10,105 nt of DNA from Candidatus Bathyarchaeum sp. (GCA_004376385.1 SOJY01000168.1:1-10105); one strand, 5' to 3'; shown: positions 1 to 6,570, numbered from the stretch's first letter. The notes: generated by a model not told the origin, from the letters alone. Program-made: numbers and translations.

Positions 1-17
1 CCAATCCAGATACGTAA

Positions 18-27
18 CTTTAATTAA
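18..27 (+). promoter_or_regulatory. candidate TATA box for the Sec61-beta gene
   Basis: The AT-rich stretch ctttaattaa lies about 35 bases before the ATG at 59. Archaeal transcription starts roughly 25 bases after the TATA centre, which would give a leader of about ten bases or less. That fits the lack of a Shine-Dalgarno sequence before this gene. The call rests on composition and spacing only. Confidence 0.3.
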
Positions 28-58
28 CTTCTCATGAAATTGTATGAACTGAACCAAA

Positions 59-235
59 ATGGGTATGCGAAAGAAAAAACAGAAAGACGGAGCACGAATG
101 CCCGCTCAAGGCGCTGGTCTTCTGAGGTTTTTTGAAGAGGACACTAGAGGTGTTAAGGTTAAACCTGAATTAGCTGTTGTCTTGGCTATAGCGCTTATTG
201 TAGGCAGCATTTTGGCGACGGTCTTTTTCGTATAG
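59..235 (+). CDS. preprotein translocase subunit Sec61-beta (SecG-type, archaeal)
   Basis: This 58-residue protein is the small tail-anchored subunit of the archaeal SecYE-beta protein-conducting channel. The N-terminus is basic (MGMRKKKQKDGARMPA), followed by AGLLRFFEED, which matches the conserved archaeal Sec61-beta segment with an aromatic pair and acidic residues before the membrane. One hydrophobic helix runs from about residue 37 to 58 and ends the protein, so it should sit in the membrane with the N-terminus in the cytosol. The length of 50-60 residues is normal for the family. The ATG at 59 is used; an ATG two codons later (65) is equally possible because neither has a clear ribosome binding site. 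The gene converges on the Sm-like gene with three bases between the stops. Confidence 0.9.
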   Translation: MGMRKKKQKDGARMPAQGAGLLRFFEEDTRGVKVKPELAVVLAIALIVGSILATVFFV

Positions 236-236
236 C

Positions 237-255
237 TTCTACTCTTCGTGTAGAA
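237..255. other. small inverted repeat at the Sec61-beta / Sm-like convergent junction
   Basis: TTCTAC (237-242) and GTAGAA (250-255) form a perfect 6-bp stem with a 7-base loop. The repeat lies immediately after the Sec61-beta stop and overlaps the last codons of the opposite-strand gene. It could act as a 3'-end structure for either transcript, but no long T tract follows it on either strand, so a terminator role is only a guess. Confidence 0.3.
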
Positions 256-517
256 CTTCGATTCGTTGAACAGAACTTAGGTTGACAAAAACTTCGCTTC
301 TATCTTCTCTGCTTACAATCTGCGGCACAGGCTGAGCTATCGTAGACCGCAACGTAACAACTTCAGCGTCAGAAAGCCAGATGCCCGGAGGTTCTCTGGT
401 TACAGCGGCTAATGTCCCTTCAAACCCGTAGGAAGGGTCCAAAATTGCGATCATTTTTCGCCCAACATGCCGTTCGAGAATCTGAAATACAGACGGAGGA
501 GGACCAGCTTTTGGCAT
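239..517 (-). CDS. divergent Sm-like (Lsm) domain protein
   Basis: This 92-residue protein resembles the Sm fold. A short helix segment (about 10-18, FQILERHVG) leads into a strand-rich Sm1-like block (about 20-55, with GRKMIAILD, FEGTL and IWLSDAEVV), then a variable linker and a Sm2-like strand pair (about 75-89, VFVNLSSVQRIEVL). Archaeal Sm-like proteins form six- or seven-membered rings that bind RNA. The residues usually used to bind uridine look changed: the Asp-x-x-Met-Asn stretch of Sm1 is replaced by VTREPPGIWLSD, and the Arg-Gly of Sm2 is absent. RNA binding by the standard pocket is therefore doubtful. The ATG at 517 has only a weak purine-rich GAAGGG before it. A different small beta-barrel protein is the main alternative. 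Confidence 0.65.
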   Translation of the reverse strand: MPKAGPPPSVFQILERHVGRKMIAILDPSYGFEGTLAAVTREPPGIWLSDAEVVTLRSTIAQPVPQIVSREDRSEVFVNLSSVQRIEVLHEE

Positions 518-543
518 AGCCCTTCAATTTAAATTAAACTCGC

Positions 544-555
544 CATAAAAACTTT
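544..555 (-). promoter_or_regulatory. candidate TATA region for the Sm-like gene
   Basis: Read on the minus strand, an AT-rich element around agtttttatg lies about 30 bases before the ATG at 517. That would place the transcription start close to the start codon. Other AT-rich stretches nearby (524-538 and 567-577) are alternatives, so this is a weak call. Confidence 0.2.
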
Positions 556-645
556 TACGCCCCAAAATTTAGATTTTAAACATGCTTTTCATGGTCTCAC
601 TCCTAATATAGGTGTCCATTTTTCAATATTTTTCATAAAAGCGTC

Positions 646-662
646 AATAGGATTTTCCTATT
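646..662. promoter_or_regulatory. palindrome AATAGGA-TTT-TCCTATT in the divergent intergenic region
   Basis: Two perfect 7-base arms are separated by three bases, between the divergently transcribed Sm-like and DUF2070 genes. The symmetry and its place about 50 bases upstream of the TATA-like sequence at 711 make it a plausible operator or activator site. In RNA it would be a short weak hairpin without a following T tract. The rest of 518-723 is AT-rich with no supported gene. Confidence 0.35.
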
Positions 663-710
663 ATAATCCCATTTATGTAAAAACGGTTCTCTTCTACCTT
701 TTTTGCGGCA

Positions 711-720
711 CATTTAAGTA
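711..720 (+). promoter_or_regulatory. TATA-like element before the DUF2070 gene
   Basis: The element catttaagta resembles an archaeal TATA box but lies only a few bases before the ATG at 724. If it is used, transcription would start near 740-745, downstream of that ATG. The first usable start would then be the in-frame ATG at 775, which has GAGGGG at 757-762. An upstream alternative is the AT-rich run around 660-680 (ttataatcccatttatgta), which would allow the 724 start. Confidence 0.3.
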
Positions 721-723
721 GAC

Positions 724-2619
724 ATGAGGAGGCAGAAGTATAACATTAATATTTTTGAGGGGTTTCCTAGAAGGATGTGGCAGAGAGGCTTCGTGTTGAC
801 AGACGATTCAACGGATAAATACATTGACAAGGTTGTGAAGCGATATTCTAAACTCTTTGGGCTTCCTTCCCAAAACAAAATCGCGGTTTATCTTGGAGTT
901 CTGTCTCTGCACGGCGGAATCCTGTCAATCCTGCCTTTGAATTTGTCTCTCGCAAACTTTGCTGCTGGTCTAGGCTTCGGCGGAATCTTTCTCTTCTTAA
1001 CATTGCTCTCAGACTTTATCGTCAGCCGCACTTCAATGAGGCGTGACTTTATTTTCAATTTGAGACGCTGTTCCGCCCTCTCTTTATTCTCTTCCCTCAT
1101 ATGGTTTGGAGTGCTTCTTCTCGGCGGCTTAATAAGCAGTCTTCTCGGAGCTCCAGAACTTTGGATCAGGTTCTTCTTCTTGGGCTTCAGTGGAGCCCTG
1201 ATACTTCGACTGCTAGTTTTCTCAGTTACATCATTTGCAGGATTCGGAGGAACCCTCTTCTCTTCTTTCTTACAACCCGCCTTAGTTGCGCTTCCCGTCT
1301 TTTTTATGGGCTCTACGATCGGGTATACTCCAGAGATGCAGCTTCTGATGTTTGCTTTAGTTTCTGTTTCTGTGGCTCTCTTGACTGTATTTGTTTTCAA
1401 ATACTTCATGGATCGCGTAGGTACAGGAAGCCTCGGTATCGCCTCCTCAGTCCTCTTCAAAGCCTTCTTAGCCAATTGGACAGAGGGCCGTATTGTCCCC
1501 TTAGAAAGTTTCTTTGAGAAACTTGGTAACCTGCACGACATAAAAGTCTCCTTATTGACTTTCAGAGCTGGCGAAAAACTAAAGGCGGCAATTGTTGTTC
1601 CAGCCCTGCATCCTGGGCCATTCAAGAATCTTGGAAGCAGCCTCCTTCCTTCTCTGATTCAAACAGCGATTCAAGACCAGTTTGGTTGTGTTGTTTCTGT
1701 TCCTCACGGCTTAGTGGGTCACGAATTAGATGTTTCCACACAATCTCAAACTCAAAGAGTTGTAGAACGTATAGTTGGATTCGTGGGTTCATCATCCAGC
1801 AACTCTACAGCCACCCCTATGGTGCGAAGTGAAAGCGGGGATGCAAAAATTAGTTGCCAAATATTCGGGGACTGCGCTTTTCTCACGTTAACCACAGCGC
1901 CGAAAACCATGGAAGACCTTCCTCCGGAACTAGATGCCTTCATTGTCGGCGAAGCTGAAAAACGGGGGCTTTCCGCCCTTGCAATCGATGCCCATAACAG
2001 CATGGGTAGTCAATTCGATCTAGAAAATGCTGTAAAATCCTTCAGCGAAGCTTCTGTGGCTTGTCTCGAAGAAGTGCTGAAAAGCAAAAATTCGTCTTTC
2101 AAAGTGGGCGCATCAACAGTTGTGCCTCAAGATTTCACTGTTCAGGATGGCATGGGTCCTGGAGGCATAAGCGTGATTGTAACAGAGGTCGACGGGCATA
2201 AGGCGGCTTATGTGACCATCGACGGAAACAACATGGTGTCTGGTTTGAGAGAAAAAATTCTCTTGGCAATAAAAGAACTTGGAGTAGACGACGGAGAGGT
2301 TCTCACCACTGACACCCACTCTGTATGTGGCATGATACATAGCGCTCGGGGCTACAATCTGGTGGGTGAAGCAATCGATCACTCAAAACTAATCAGTTAC
2401 ATTAAAGAGGCAACTACTCTTGCTTTGGGTAACCTGGAGCCTGCAGAGGCGTCGTGGCGCACTGAAGTAATTCCTGATGTTGAAGTCATTGGGGAACAGC
2501 AGATAACAGAATTAACTGTTTTAGCTGACAAAACAACAGAGTGCGTTAAACGGGTCGCCGTAATCGTCTTCCCTGCGGCTGCAGTCCTTCTAACTAGCCT
2601 TCTAGTTTTTCTCCTTTAG
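724..2619 (+). CDS. DUF2070 family membrane protein with C-terminal His/Asp-rich domain
   Basis: This 631-residue archaeal protein of unknown function matches the DUF2070 family in length and layout. About six hydrophobic segments lie between residues 52 and 228. A soluble domain spans about 250-605, and a final membrane helix about 609-631 ends the protein. The soluble domain carries the hallmark motifs HPGPF (296-300), GSSLLP (304-309), VPHG (326-329), HE (333-334), IDAHN (421-425), IDGNN (499-503) and TDTH (529-532). These recurrent His/Asp/Glu clusters look like metal ligands or catalytic residues, which is my inference; the family has no reaction I can name. The start is uncertain: ATG at 724 has no ribosome binding site upstream, while ATG at 775 (residue 18) is preceded by GAGGGG and better fits the TATA-like element at 711-720. 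The conserved part begins after residue 30, so both starts keep it whole. Confidence 0.85.
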   Translation: MRRQKYNINIFEGFPRRMWQRGFVLTDDSTDKYIDKVVKRYSKLFGLPSQNKIAVYLGVLSLHGGILSILPLNLSLANFAAGLGFGGIFLFLTLLSDFIVSRTSMRRDFIFNLRRCSALSLFSSLIWFGVLLLGGLISSLLGAPELWIRFFFLGFSGALILRLLVFSVTSFAGFGGTLFSSFLQPALVALPVFFMGSTIGYTPEMQLLMFALVSVSVALLTVFVFKYFMDRVGTGSLGIASSVLFKAFLANWTEGRIVPLESFFEKLGNLHDIKVSLLTFRAGEKLKAAIVVPALHPGPFKNLGSSLLPSLIQTAIQDQFGCVVSVPHGLVGHELDVSTQSQTQRVVERIVGFVGSSSSNSTATPMVRSESGDAKISCQIFGDCAFLTLTTAPKTMEDLPPELDAFIVGEAEKRGLSALAIDAHNSMGSQFDLENAVKSFSEASVACLEEVLKSKNSSFKVGASTVVPQDFTVQDGMGPGGISVIVTEVDGHKAAYVTIDGNNMVSGLREKILLAIKELGVDDGEVLTTDTHSVCGMIHSARGYNLVGEAIDHSKLISYIKEATTLALGNLEPAEASWRTEVIPDVEVIGEQQITELTVLADKTTECVKRVAVIVFPAAAVLLTSLLVFLL

Positions 2620-2683
2620 GGCTTATCAACTTTCCGAAAGCCTTATTCTTCTAGTTTCTCTTTCTCAAGATGGGGTTTGTGTT

Positions 2684-3163
2684 TTGAGCTCAAATGATGA
2701 ACTAGTTACTCTATTTAAAAATCAAATCAAAATCGAGAAAACAATTGTTGATTCAGTGGCTGAGGGCTTAGTTGAGATCAAGAATCCAGCTGTCAAGGGG
2801 GTCTTGAAGGGAATTTCCTTAGATTCCACAAAACACGCCGAAATGTATTCCTCTGCCATTAACCTGTTAACCATTGTCCCTCAAGCTTTGACCGAAGGGA
2901 ACCTTGACAAACAGAGAGAACTTGTAGAGAAGCACATACGCCTAGAAGCAGAGATAATCAAGAAACTCCGAGAGGTGATTCCCTCTGTCCAAAACAAGAA
3001 AGTTAAGCTTCTCCTGACCGCAATACTGTCCGATGAGGTTAGGCATCACGCCCTCTTGAAGAAAGTCTTGAACATTCTTGTTAGAGGAGAAACCATAACA
3101 GATAATGACTGGTGGGATGTCCTGTGGGAAAACGTTCCGTTCCACGGAGCCCCAGGCGGATAA
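2684..3163 (+). CDS. ferritin-like superfamily (rubrerythrin-type four-helix) protein
   Basis: This 159-residue soluble helical protein has the two-half pattern of the ferritin-like diiron superfamily. Candidate metal residues are Glu18 (KIEKT), His51 within DSTKHAEMY, Glu88/Glu90 (RLEAE) and an intact E-x-x-H at Glu118-His121 (DEVRHH). In the first half the Glu of E-x-x-H is replaced: residue 48 is Ser, with Asp47 beside it, so the diiron site may be altered or absent. The C-terminus is unusual, with a Trp-rich DWWDVLW (142-148) and PFHGAPGG. A C-terminal rubredoxin domain is lacking, so this is not a classical rubrerythrin. The start is TTG at 2684, eight bases after GGGG (2672-2675). The gene follows DUF2070 by 64 bases on the same strand and may be co-transcribed with it. 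Peroxide or oxygen defence is typical of the superfamily but is not shown here. Confidence 0.7.
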   Translation: MSSNDELVTLFKNQIKIEKTIVDSVAEGLVEIKNPAVKGVLKGISLDSTKHAEMYSSAINLLTIVPQALTEGNLDKQRELVEKHIRLEAEIIKKLREVIPSVQNKKVKLLLTAILSDEVRHHALLKKVLNILVRGETITDNDWWDVLWENVPFHGAPGG

Positions 3164-3175
3164 AAAACTGTTTTA

Positions 3176-3225
3176 ACTGAAAGAGACAAGGCAACACAAA
3201 GCCGTTGCCTTTTTCCCTGTCAGTT
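3176..3225 (+). terminator. hairpin and T-tract terminator after the ferritin-like gene
   Basis: A perfect 8-bp stem, AAGGCAAC (3188-3195) and GTTGCCTT (3204-3211), has an 8-base loop and runs into five T residues (3210-3214). An outer pair ACTGA (3176-3180) and TCAGT (3219-3223) could extend the structure. It lies 24 bases after the ferritin-like stop, in the short gap between convergent genes. On the minus strand the same stem follows the porB stop, with a T run at 3164-3168, so it may terminate both transcripts. Confidence 0.6.
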
Positions 3226-3235
3226 TATTCCAAGA

Positions 3236-4204
3236 TTATGCTATTTCGCATGCTTTCAATAGTTTTTGCCAGCGGCGGTCAACTTCGCTCTGAATCTCTT
3301 CTAGAACATGCTTGTTTTCAGGTTTGAATAGGTGCTTGAATCTTCGTTGCGTCTTCAAGTATGTCTCTACTGGCTTCTTTTTCTCTGGCTTCAGTGCTAT
3401 AACCTTGCTTTGTGGCGAGAGCTTGTATTCGCCGTATTCGGCTTCCCACAGTGGGAATACGCACGTTTTAACTGCCAAGCGAGCGATTTCAACGGTTTTT
3501 TCTGTTTCGCTTCTCCAGCCTCTTGGGCAGGGAGCAAAAGCGTGTAGAAATGCTGGTCCGTTCACTTCCATTCCTTTCCTAGCCTTTACCACTAGGTCTT
3601 TCCAGTATGCTATGTTGGCTGTGGCGACGTAGGGCATTTCGTGGGCAACCATTATGTCCGCTATGGGCTTTTTGCGCTCAGGCTTTCCTGGAATAACCTT
3701 TCCAGCGGGCGAAGTTGTTGTCCATGCTCCCATGGGGGTACCGCTGCTCCTCTGTATGCCCGTGTTCATGTATGCTTCGTTGTCGTAGAGCACGTAGAGG
3801 AAGTCGTGTCCTCTTTCAACTGCGCCTGACAAAGCTTGGATGCCTATGTCGAAGGTTCCACCGTCTCCGGCAAAAGCAACAACATCCACGTGTTCATCTT
3901 TTATGCGCCCCTTCTTCCTTAGAATCTTCAGTGCAGCCTCTATTCCAGACGCGTTAGCGGCTACGTTCTCGAAGGCGGTGTGTATCCATGGTATCTTCCA
4001 CGCTGTGTACGGATAGATTGTTGAAACTACTTCCATGCAGCCTGTGGAGTTGGTGGCTATGATTGGTCCTCTTGCCGCCTTCATTACCAAGCGAAGAGCT
4101 ATTGCTGGACCGCATCCCGCGCAGGCTCTGTGTCCAGACGCAAACTTTTCAGGTGTTTGAGCGAATTCTTTACTTGTGAATTTCCATTCTGACAATCTTT
4201 TCAC
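3236..4204 (-). CDS. porB: pyruvate:ferredoxin oxidoreductase beta subunit
   Basis: This 322-residue subunit binds thiamine diphosphate and one [4Fe-4S] cluster in the POR complex, which reversibly converts pyruvate plus CoA to acetyl-CoA, CO2 and reduced ferredoxin. The cluster cysteines are visible as C28 and C31 (RACAGCGP), C56 (NSTGCMEV) and C226 (FAPCPRGW). The thiamine diphosphate motif is GDGGTFDIG (113-121) followed by Asn142 (YDNEAYMNTG). Length and layout match four-subunit archaeal enzymes. The start is GTG at 4204, preceded by a purine-rich GGATGG that overlaps the end of porA; the gap to the porA stop is six bases. It is the last gene of the operon. 2-oxoisovalerate oxidoreductase is the alternative because its beta subunit is similar, but the alpha subunit favours pyruvate. 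Confidence 0.92.
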   Translation of the reverse strand: MKRLSEWKFTSKEFAQTPEKFASGHRACAGCGPAIALRLVMKAARGPIIATNSTGCMEVVSTIYPYTAWKIPWIHTAFENVAANASGIEAALKILRKKGRIKDEHVDVVAFAGDGGTFDIGIQALSGAVERGHDFLYVLYDNEAYMNTGIQRSSGTPMGAWTTTSPAGKVIPGKPERKKPIADIMVAHEMPYVATANIAYWKDLVVKARKGMEVNGPAFLHAFAPCPRGWRSETEKTVEIARLAVKTCVFPLWEAEYGEYKLSPQSKVIALKPEKKKPVETYLKTQRRFKHLFKPENKHVLEEIQSEVDRRWQKLLKACEIA

Positions 4205-4210
4205 CCCATC

Positions 4211-5440
4211 CTATTCCCTTAAACCAATAAACTGAACCGTGTTTTCGATTTCTCCTGTTTCGGCTATCTTCTGCAGTTCCTTGTAGATGCTGTCGATCAT
4301 GTATGGCGGCGTGTCTCTTCCTCCCAAACCGTAAATGTAGTTTACTAAATGTGGTCTGTCTGGCACGTCGTAGACTGAGTGGCGGATTTCATGGAACATT
4401 GGTCCTCCGTTTCCGCCAAAACTGCATGCTCTATCCATTACTGCAACCGCCTTCTTGCCTGAGAGGTTGCTGATTATGTCTTTGACTGGTAATGGTCTGA
4501 AAGCCCTTATTCTGAGTAGTCCAGCTTTGATTCCGTTTTCGCGCAGTTCATCTACCACAGTTTTTACTGTGCCCGCGGTTGAGCCTATGCATACTGCGGC
4601 TATTTCTGCGTCGTCAAGCCTGTATGCTTCAACTAAACCGTTTCCGTAGCTGCGACCGCTCTGTTTTGCGTACTCGTCGTGAACCTGCTTGATCACGTCA
4701 AGAGCTTTTCTCATGGCTTCTTCCTGCTGTCTCTTGTGCTCGAAATAGTAATCGTGAAGGTCTAACGGCCCAATCGTCAACGGGTTTTCTGGATCAAGCT
4801 TGAAAGGAACAAGCTCTCCCTCATGATTCATTACCCGTGGAACTTGGCGTGTTCCCACAAACTTTTTCACAACTTCGTCTGGAAAAATACTCACGTTCTC
4901 TAGCGTGTGGCTTAAAACGAATCCGTCCAAGCCAACCATCGTGGGAAGCATTACCTCCAAGTTCTCAGCTATCTTGAATGCCTGAATTATCGAGTCATAG
5001 GTTTCTTGGCTGTTTTCTGCGTAGATTTGTATCCAACCCATGTCCCTCTCGGCCATAGAATCTGAGTGGTCACAGTGAATGTTGATTGGAGCTGACAATG
5101 CCCTGTTCACAACTGCCATAACAACAGGAGTTCTACAGCCAGAAGCAACACCCAACATTTCATGCATCAAAGCCAAACCGGCAGATGCTGTTGCAGTGAA
5201 TGTGCGGGCACCTGTTGCGGATGCTGTTATGCTGCATGTCATGGCGCTGTGTTCTGATTCTACACATACGAAAGCTGTGTCTACTTCGCCGTCGGCGACG
5301 TATTCGCTGAATTTTTCAACGATTATGGTTTGTGGCGTAATTGGATATGCAGCCACCACATCCACGTCACATTGCTTAACTGCGTATGCGACTGCCGTGT
5401 CGCCATTCAAGGGCACAATTTTTTGTTCAACTTTAGCCAT
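4211..5440 (-). CDS. porA: pyruvate:ferredoxin oxidoreductase alpha subunit
   Basis: At 409 residues this is the standard length for the alpha subunit, which carries the pyrimidine-binding domain and the C-terminal transketolase-like domain. Visible landmarks are AYPITPQT (31-38), VESEHSAM (60-67), the long stretch NRALSAPINIHCDHSD (112-127), GSTAGT (286-291) and FGGNGGP (341-347) near the C-terminal domain. The CDHSD segment resembles pyruvate rather than branched-chain enzymes, as I recall the families, so pyruvate is the favoured substrate. The ATG at 5440 follows GGAAAGGAG at the end of porD with good spacing, and the intergenic gap is six bases. It pairs with PorB to form the active site. 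Confidence 0.92.
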   Translation of the reverse strand: MAKVEQKIVPLNGDTAVAYAVKQCDVDVVAAYPITPQTIIVEKFSEYVADGEVDTAFVCVESEHSAMTCSITASATGARTFTATASAGLALMHEMLGVASGCRTPVVMAVVNRALSAPINIHCDHSDSMAERDMGWIQIYAENSQETYDSIIQAFKIAENLEVMLPTMVGLDGFVLSHTLENVSIFPDEVVKKFVGTRQVPRVMNHEGELVPFKLDPENPLTIGPLDLHDYYFEHKRQQEEAMRKALDVIKQVHDEYAKQSGRSYGNGLVEAYRLDDAEIAAVCIGSTAGTVKTVVDELRENGIKAGLLRIRAFRPLPVKDIISNLSGKKAVAVMDRACSFGGNGGPMFHEIRHSVYDVPDRPHLVNYIYGLGGRDTPPYMIDSIYKELQKIAETGEIENTVQFIGLRE

Positions 5441-5446
5441 TGTTGG

Positions 5447-5734
5447 TTACTCCTTTCCTTCCAAAACCATCTCTATCGCGGTTGCGGGGCATTCGTTGGC
5501 GCATATTCCGCAGCCTTTGCAGAAGTCATAATCAAACACCATATCGTTTGTTTCTATGCCATGTTTTATTGCGCCTTCTGGACAGTAAATGTGACAGAAC
5601 ATGCAACGGGTACACTTTTCTGTGTTCCAGATGGGCTTGTAAGAGCGCCAATCTCCAGTTTTGTATTCTGTGCTAGACTTCCAGCATACACCACCAAGGG
5701 GAACTTCTTTCCAGCTTTTTGGTTGTGGAATCAT
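5447..5734 (-). CDS. porD: pyruvate:ferredoxin oxidoreductase delta subunit (2[4Fe-4S] ferredoxin)
   Basis: This 95-residue electron-transfer subunit has two complete [4Fe-4S] motifs: C41-x2-C44-x2-C47-x3-C51 (CTRCMFCHIYCP) and C72-x2-C75-x2-C78-x3-C82 (CKGCGICANECP). Each is followed by the usual Pro. The N-terminal 40 residues (SWKEVPLGG, then TGDWRSYKPIW) are the standard PorD extension that docks on the complex. The ATG overlaps the porG stop as ATGA, a four-base overlap indicating translational coupling. It passes electrons from the PorB cluster to external ferredoxin. Confidence 0.93.
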   Translation of the reverse strand: MIPQPKSWKEVPLGGVCWKSSTEYKTGDWRSYKPIWNTEKCTRCMFCHIYCPEGAIKHGIETNDMVFDYDFCKGCGICANECPATAIEMVLEGKE

Positions 5735-6288
5735 TCAGGTTTTGCCTCCTTGTAAGCTTCCTTTATAACTCCTATGTTCTTTTCTCCTAGTGGACCTGGA
5801 AAACGTTCTTGCACGACTTTTTCTATGCTTTCCATTTTCACTATCCCTGTTGAACGGGCGACTACGCCAAGCATAGCCGTGTTAGTGATGAATCTTCCCA
5901 AAATCCTCATGGCTATGTCAGTAGCGGGAACGGTCCAAACAGTTCCCTCTGCCATTTTCAGTTCTTCTTTCATCTTCTTTGGGGTTTTAGGGGTATTTAC
6001 TATGAGAATTCCATTTTCTCCTAAACCTTCTGTGACTGGAACGGTTGCCAAAAGGGTCGGATCCATAACTATTGCAAGATTTGGTTTGTAGACTGCACAA
6101 TGGAGCCTTATCGGTTCGTCGCTGATACGCGTATAAGCTTTCACTGGTGCTCCCATCCTCTCAGGACCGAACTCTGGAAATGATTGGATGTATTTTCCTT
6201 CGTGGATTGCAGCCCGCGCCAGAAGCTCGCTTGCTGTCCATGCTCCTTGGCCGCCACGTCCATGCCATCTAAACTCTTTGAGGGTCAA
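5731..6288 (-). CDS. porG: pyruvate:ferredoxin oxidoreductase gamma subunit
   Basis: This 185-residue gamma subunit carries the CoA-side domain of POR. The family signature WHGRGGQGAWTASELLA comes directly after the start (residues 7-23), and FPEFGPERMGAPV follows. I place the start at TTG 6288 rather than the in-frame ATG at 6309. A perfect GGAGG at 6296-6300 sits seven bases before the TTG, and the resulting N-terminus (MTLKEFRWHGRGGQG) matches the usual short lead before HGRGGQG. From the upstream ATG the ribosome site would lie inside the gene, adding seven residues (MLFGGSL). It is the first gene of porGDAB. Confidence 0.92.
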   Translation of the reverse strand: MTLKEFRWHGRGGQGAWTASELLARAAIHEGKYIQSFPEFGPERMGAPVKAYTRISDEPIRLHCAVYKPNLAIVMDPTLLATVPVTEGLGENGILIVNTPKTPKKMKEELKMAEGTVWTVPATDIAMRILGRFITNTAMLGVVARSTGIVKMESIEKVVQERFPGPLGEKNIGVIKEAYKEAKPE

Positions 6289-6295
6289 TAAACTT

Positions 6296-6300
6296 CCTCC
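6296..6300 (-). promoter_or_regulatory. ribosome binding site GGAGG deciding the porG start
   Basis: On the minus strand GGAGG is followed by seven bases and then TTG at 6288. It complements the 3' end of 16S rRNA and argues against the longer ATG start at 6309. Confidence 0.75.
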
Positions 6301-6310
6301 AAACAGCATC

Positions 6311-6326
6311 TCATGTGATCATATGA
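6311..6326. promoter_or_regulatory. near-palindrome in the porG leader, candidate operator
   Basis: The 16-base sequence TCATGTGATCATATGA is symmetric except for one central-flank base pair, with the core TGATCA. It lies between the predicted por transcription start (about 6330) and the ribosome binding site. Binding just downstream of the start is a common way for archaeal repressors to block transcription. The regulator is unknown. Confidence 0.4.
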
Positions 6327-6353
6327 AATAAGACATACAAGTTACCGCCATTC

Positions 6354-6363
6354 TTAAATATTT
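6354..6363 (-). promoter_or_regulatory. TATA box of the porGDAB operon
   Basis: Read on the minus strand, ctaaatatttaag is a good archaeal TATA element. Its distance predicts a transcription start near 6330-6335 and a leader of roughly 45 bases to the TTG at 6288, leaving room for the GGAGG site. No other strong TATA candidate lies between it and the gene. Confidence 0.5.
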
Positions 6364-6417
6364 AGGGAAAAACGCTTCTGTAAAGCATTTTCTGTTCCTT
6401 ATTTTGTTACGGTGGGA

Positions 6418-6430
6418 CTCAAAGTTTGAG
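6418..6430. promoter_or_regulatory. perfect palindrome CTCAAA-G-TTTGAG between por and alba
   Basis: Six-base arms flank one central base in the middle of the divergent intergenic region, about 60 bases upstream of the por TATA box. It is one of three symmetric elements in this region. No gene is supported in 6310-6583, so a regulator binding site is the simplest reading. Confidence 0.3.
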
Positions 6431-6448
6431 AGATGTTCATGTGGTTTG

Positions 6449-6458
6449 CGGTTAACCG
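6449..6458. promoter_or_regulatory. perfect palindrome CGGTTAACCG upstream of alba
   Basis: This ten-base perfect palindrome is flanked by TTTG and AATC. It lies about 50 bases upstream of the candidate alba TATA box, a position compatible with an activator or repressor site. A ten-base palindrome can also occur by chance. Confidence 0.3.
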
Positions 6459-6504
6459 AATCATACGCATTATAGATAGACCGATTGTGAACGGGGTTTT
6501 GAAC

Positions 6505-6513
6505 AAAATTTAA
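6505..6513 (+). promoter_or_regulatory. candidate TATA box of alba
   Basis: The element aaaatttaa sits about 75 bases before the TTG at 6584. The predicted start near 6535-6540 would leave a leader of about 45 bases carrying the GAGGT ribosome site. A second AT-rich run at 6532-6541 (aaaagtttaa) is an alternative that would give a shorter leader. Confidence 0.35.
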
Positions 6514-6570
6514 GAGGTTATAAGAACAATCAAAAGTTTAATCCCTAACGGATGTTGTTTGTTAATAGAC

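Noticed and set aside
888..1625. Long 245-codon minus-strand open frame opposite DUF2070
   Set aside because: It lies wholly antisense to a well-supported membrane protein. Its Lys/Arg/Pro-rich translation is what antisense of hydrophobic codons gives, and no ribosome site or family resemblance is seen.
2620..2642. GGCTT/AAGCC stem after the DUF2070 stop
   Set aside because: Five base pairs with a 13-base loop and no immediate T tract are too weak to call a terminator. The ferritin-like gene may be co-transcribed.
5079..5755. Overlapping plus-strand open frames opposite porA and porD
   Set aside because: They are shadows of the porA and porD reading frames. The cysteine motifs and active-site segments are on the minus strand.
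6433..6513. 26-codon plus-strand frame starting MFMWFAVNR in the por/alba intergenic region
   Set aside because: It is very short, has only a weak GAGAG before the ATG, covers a palindrome and ends within the candidate alba TATA box. Coding is not supported without homologues.
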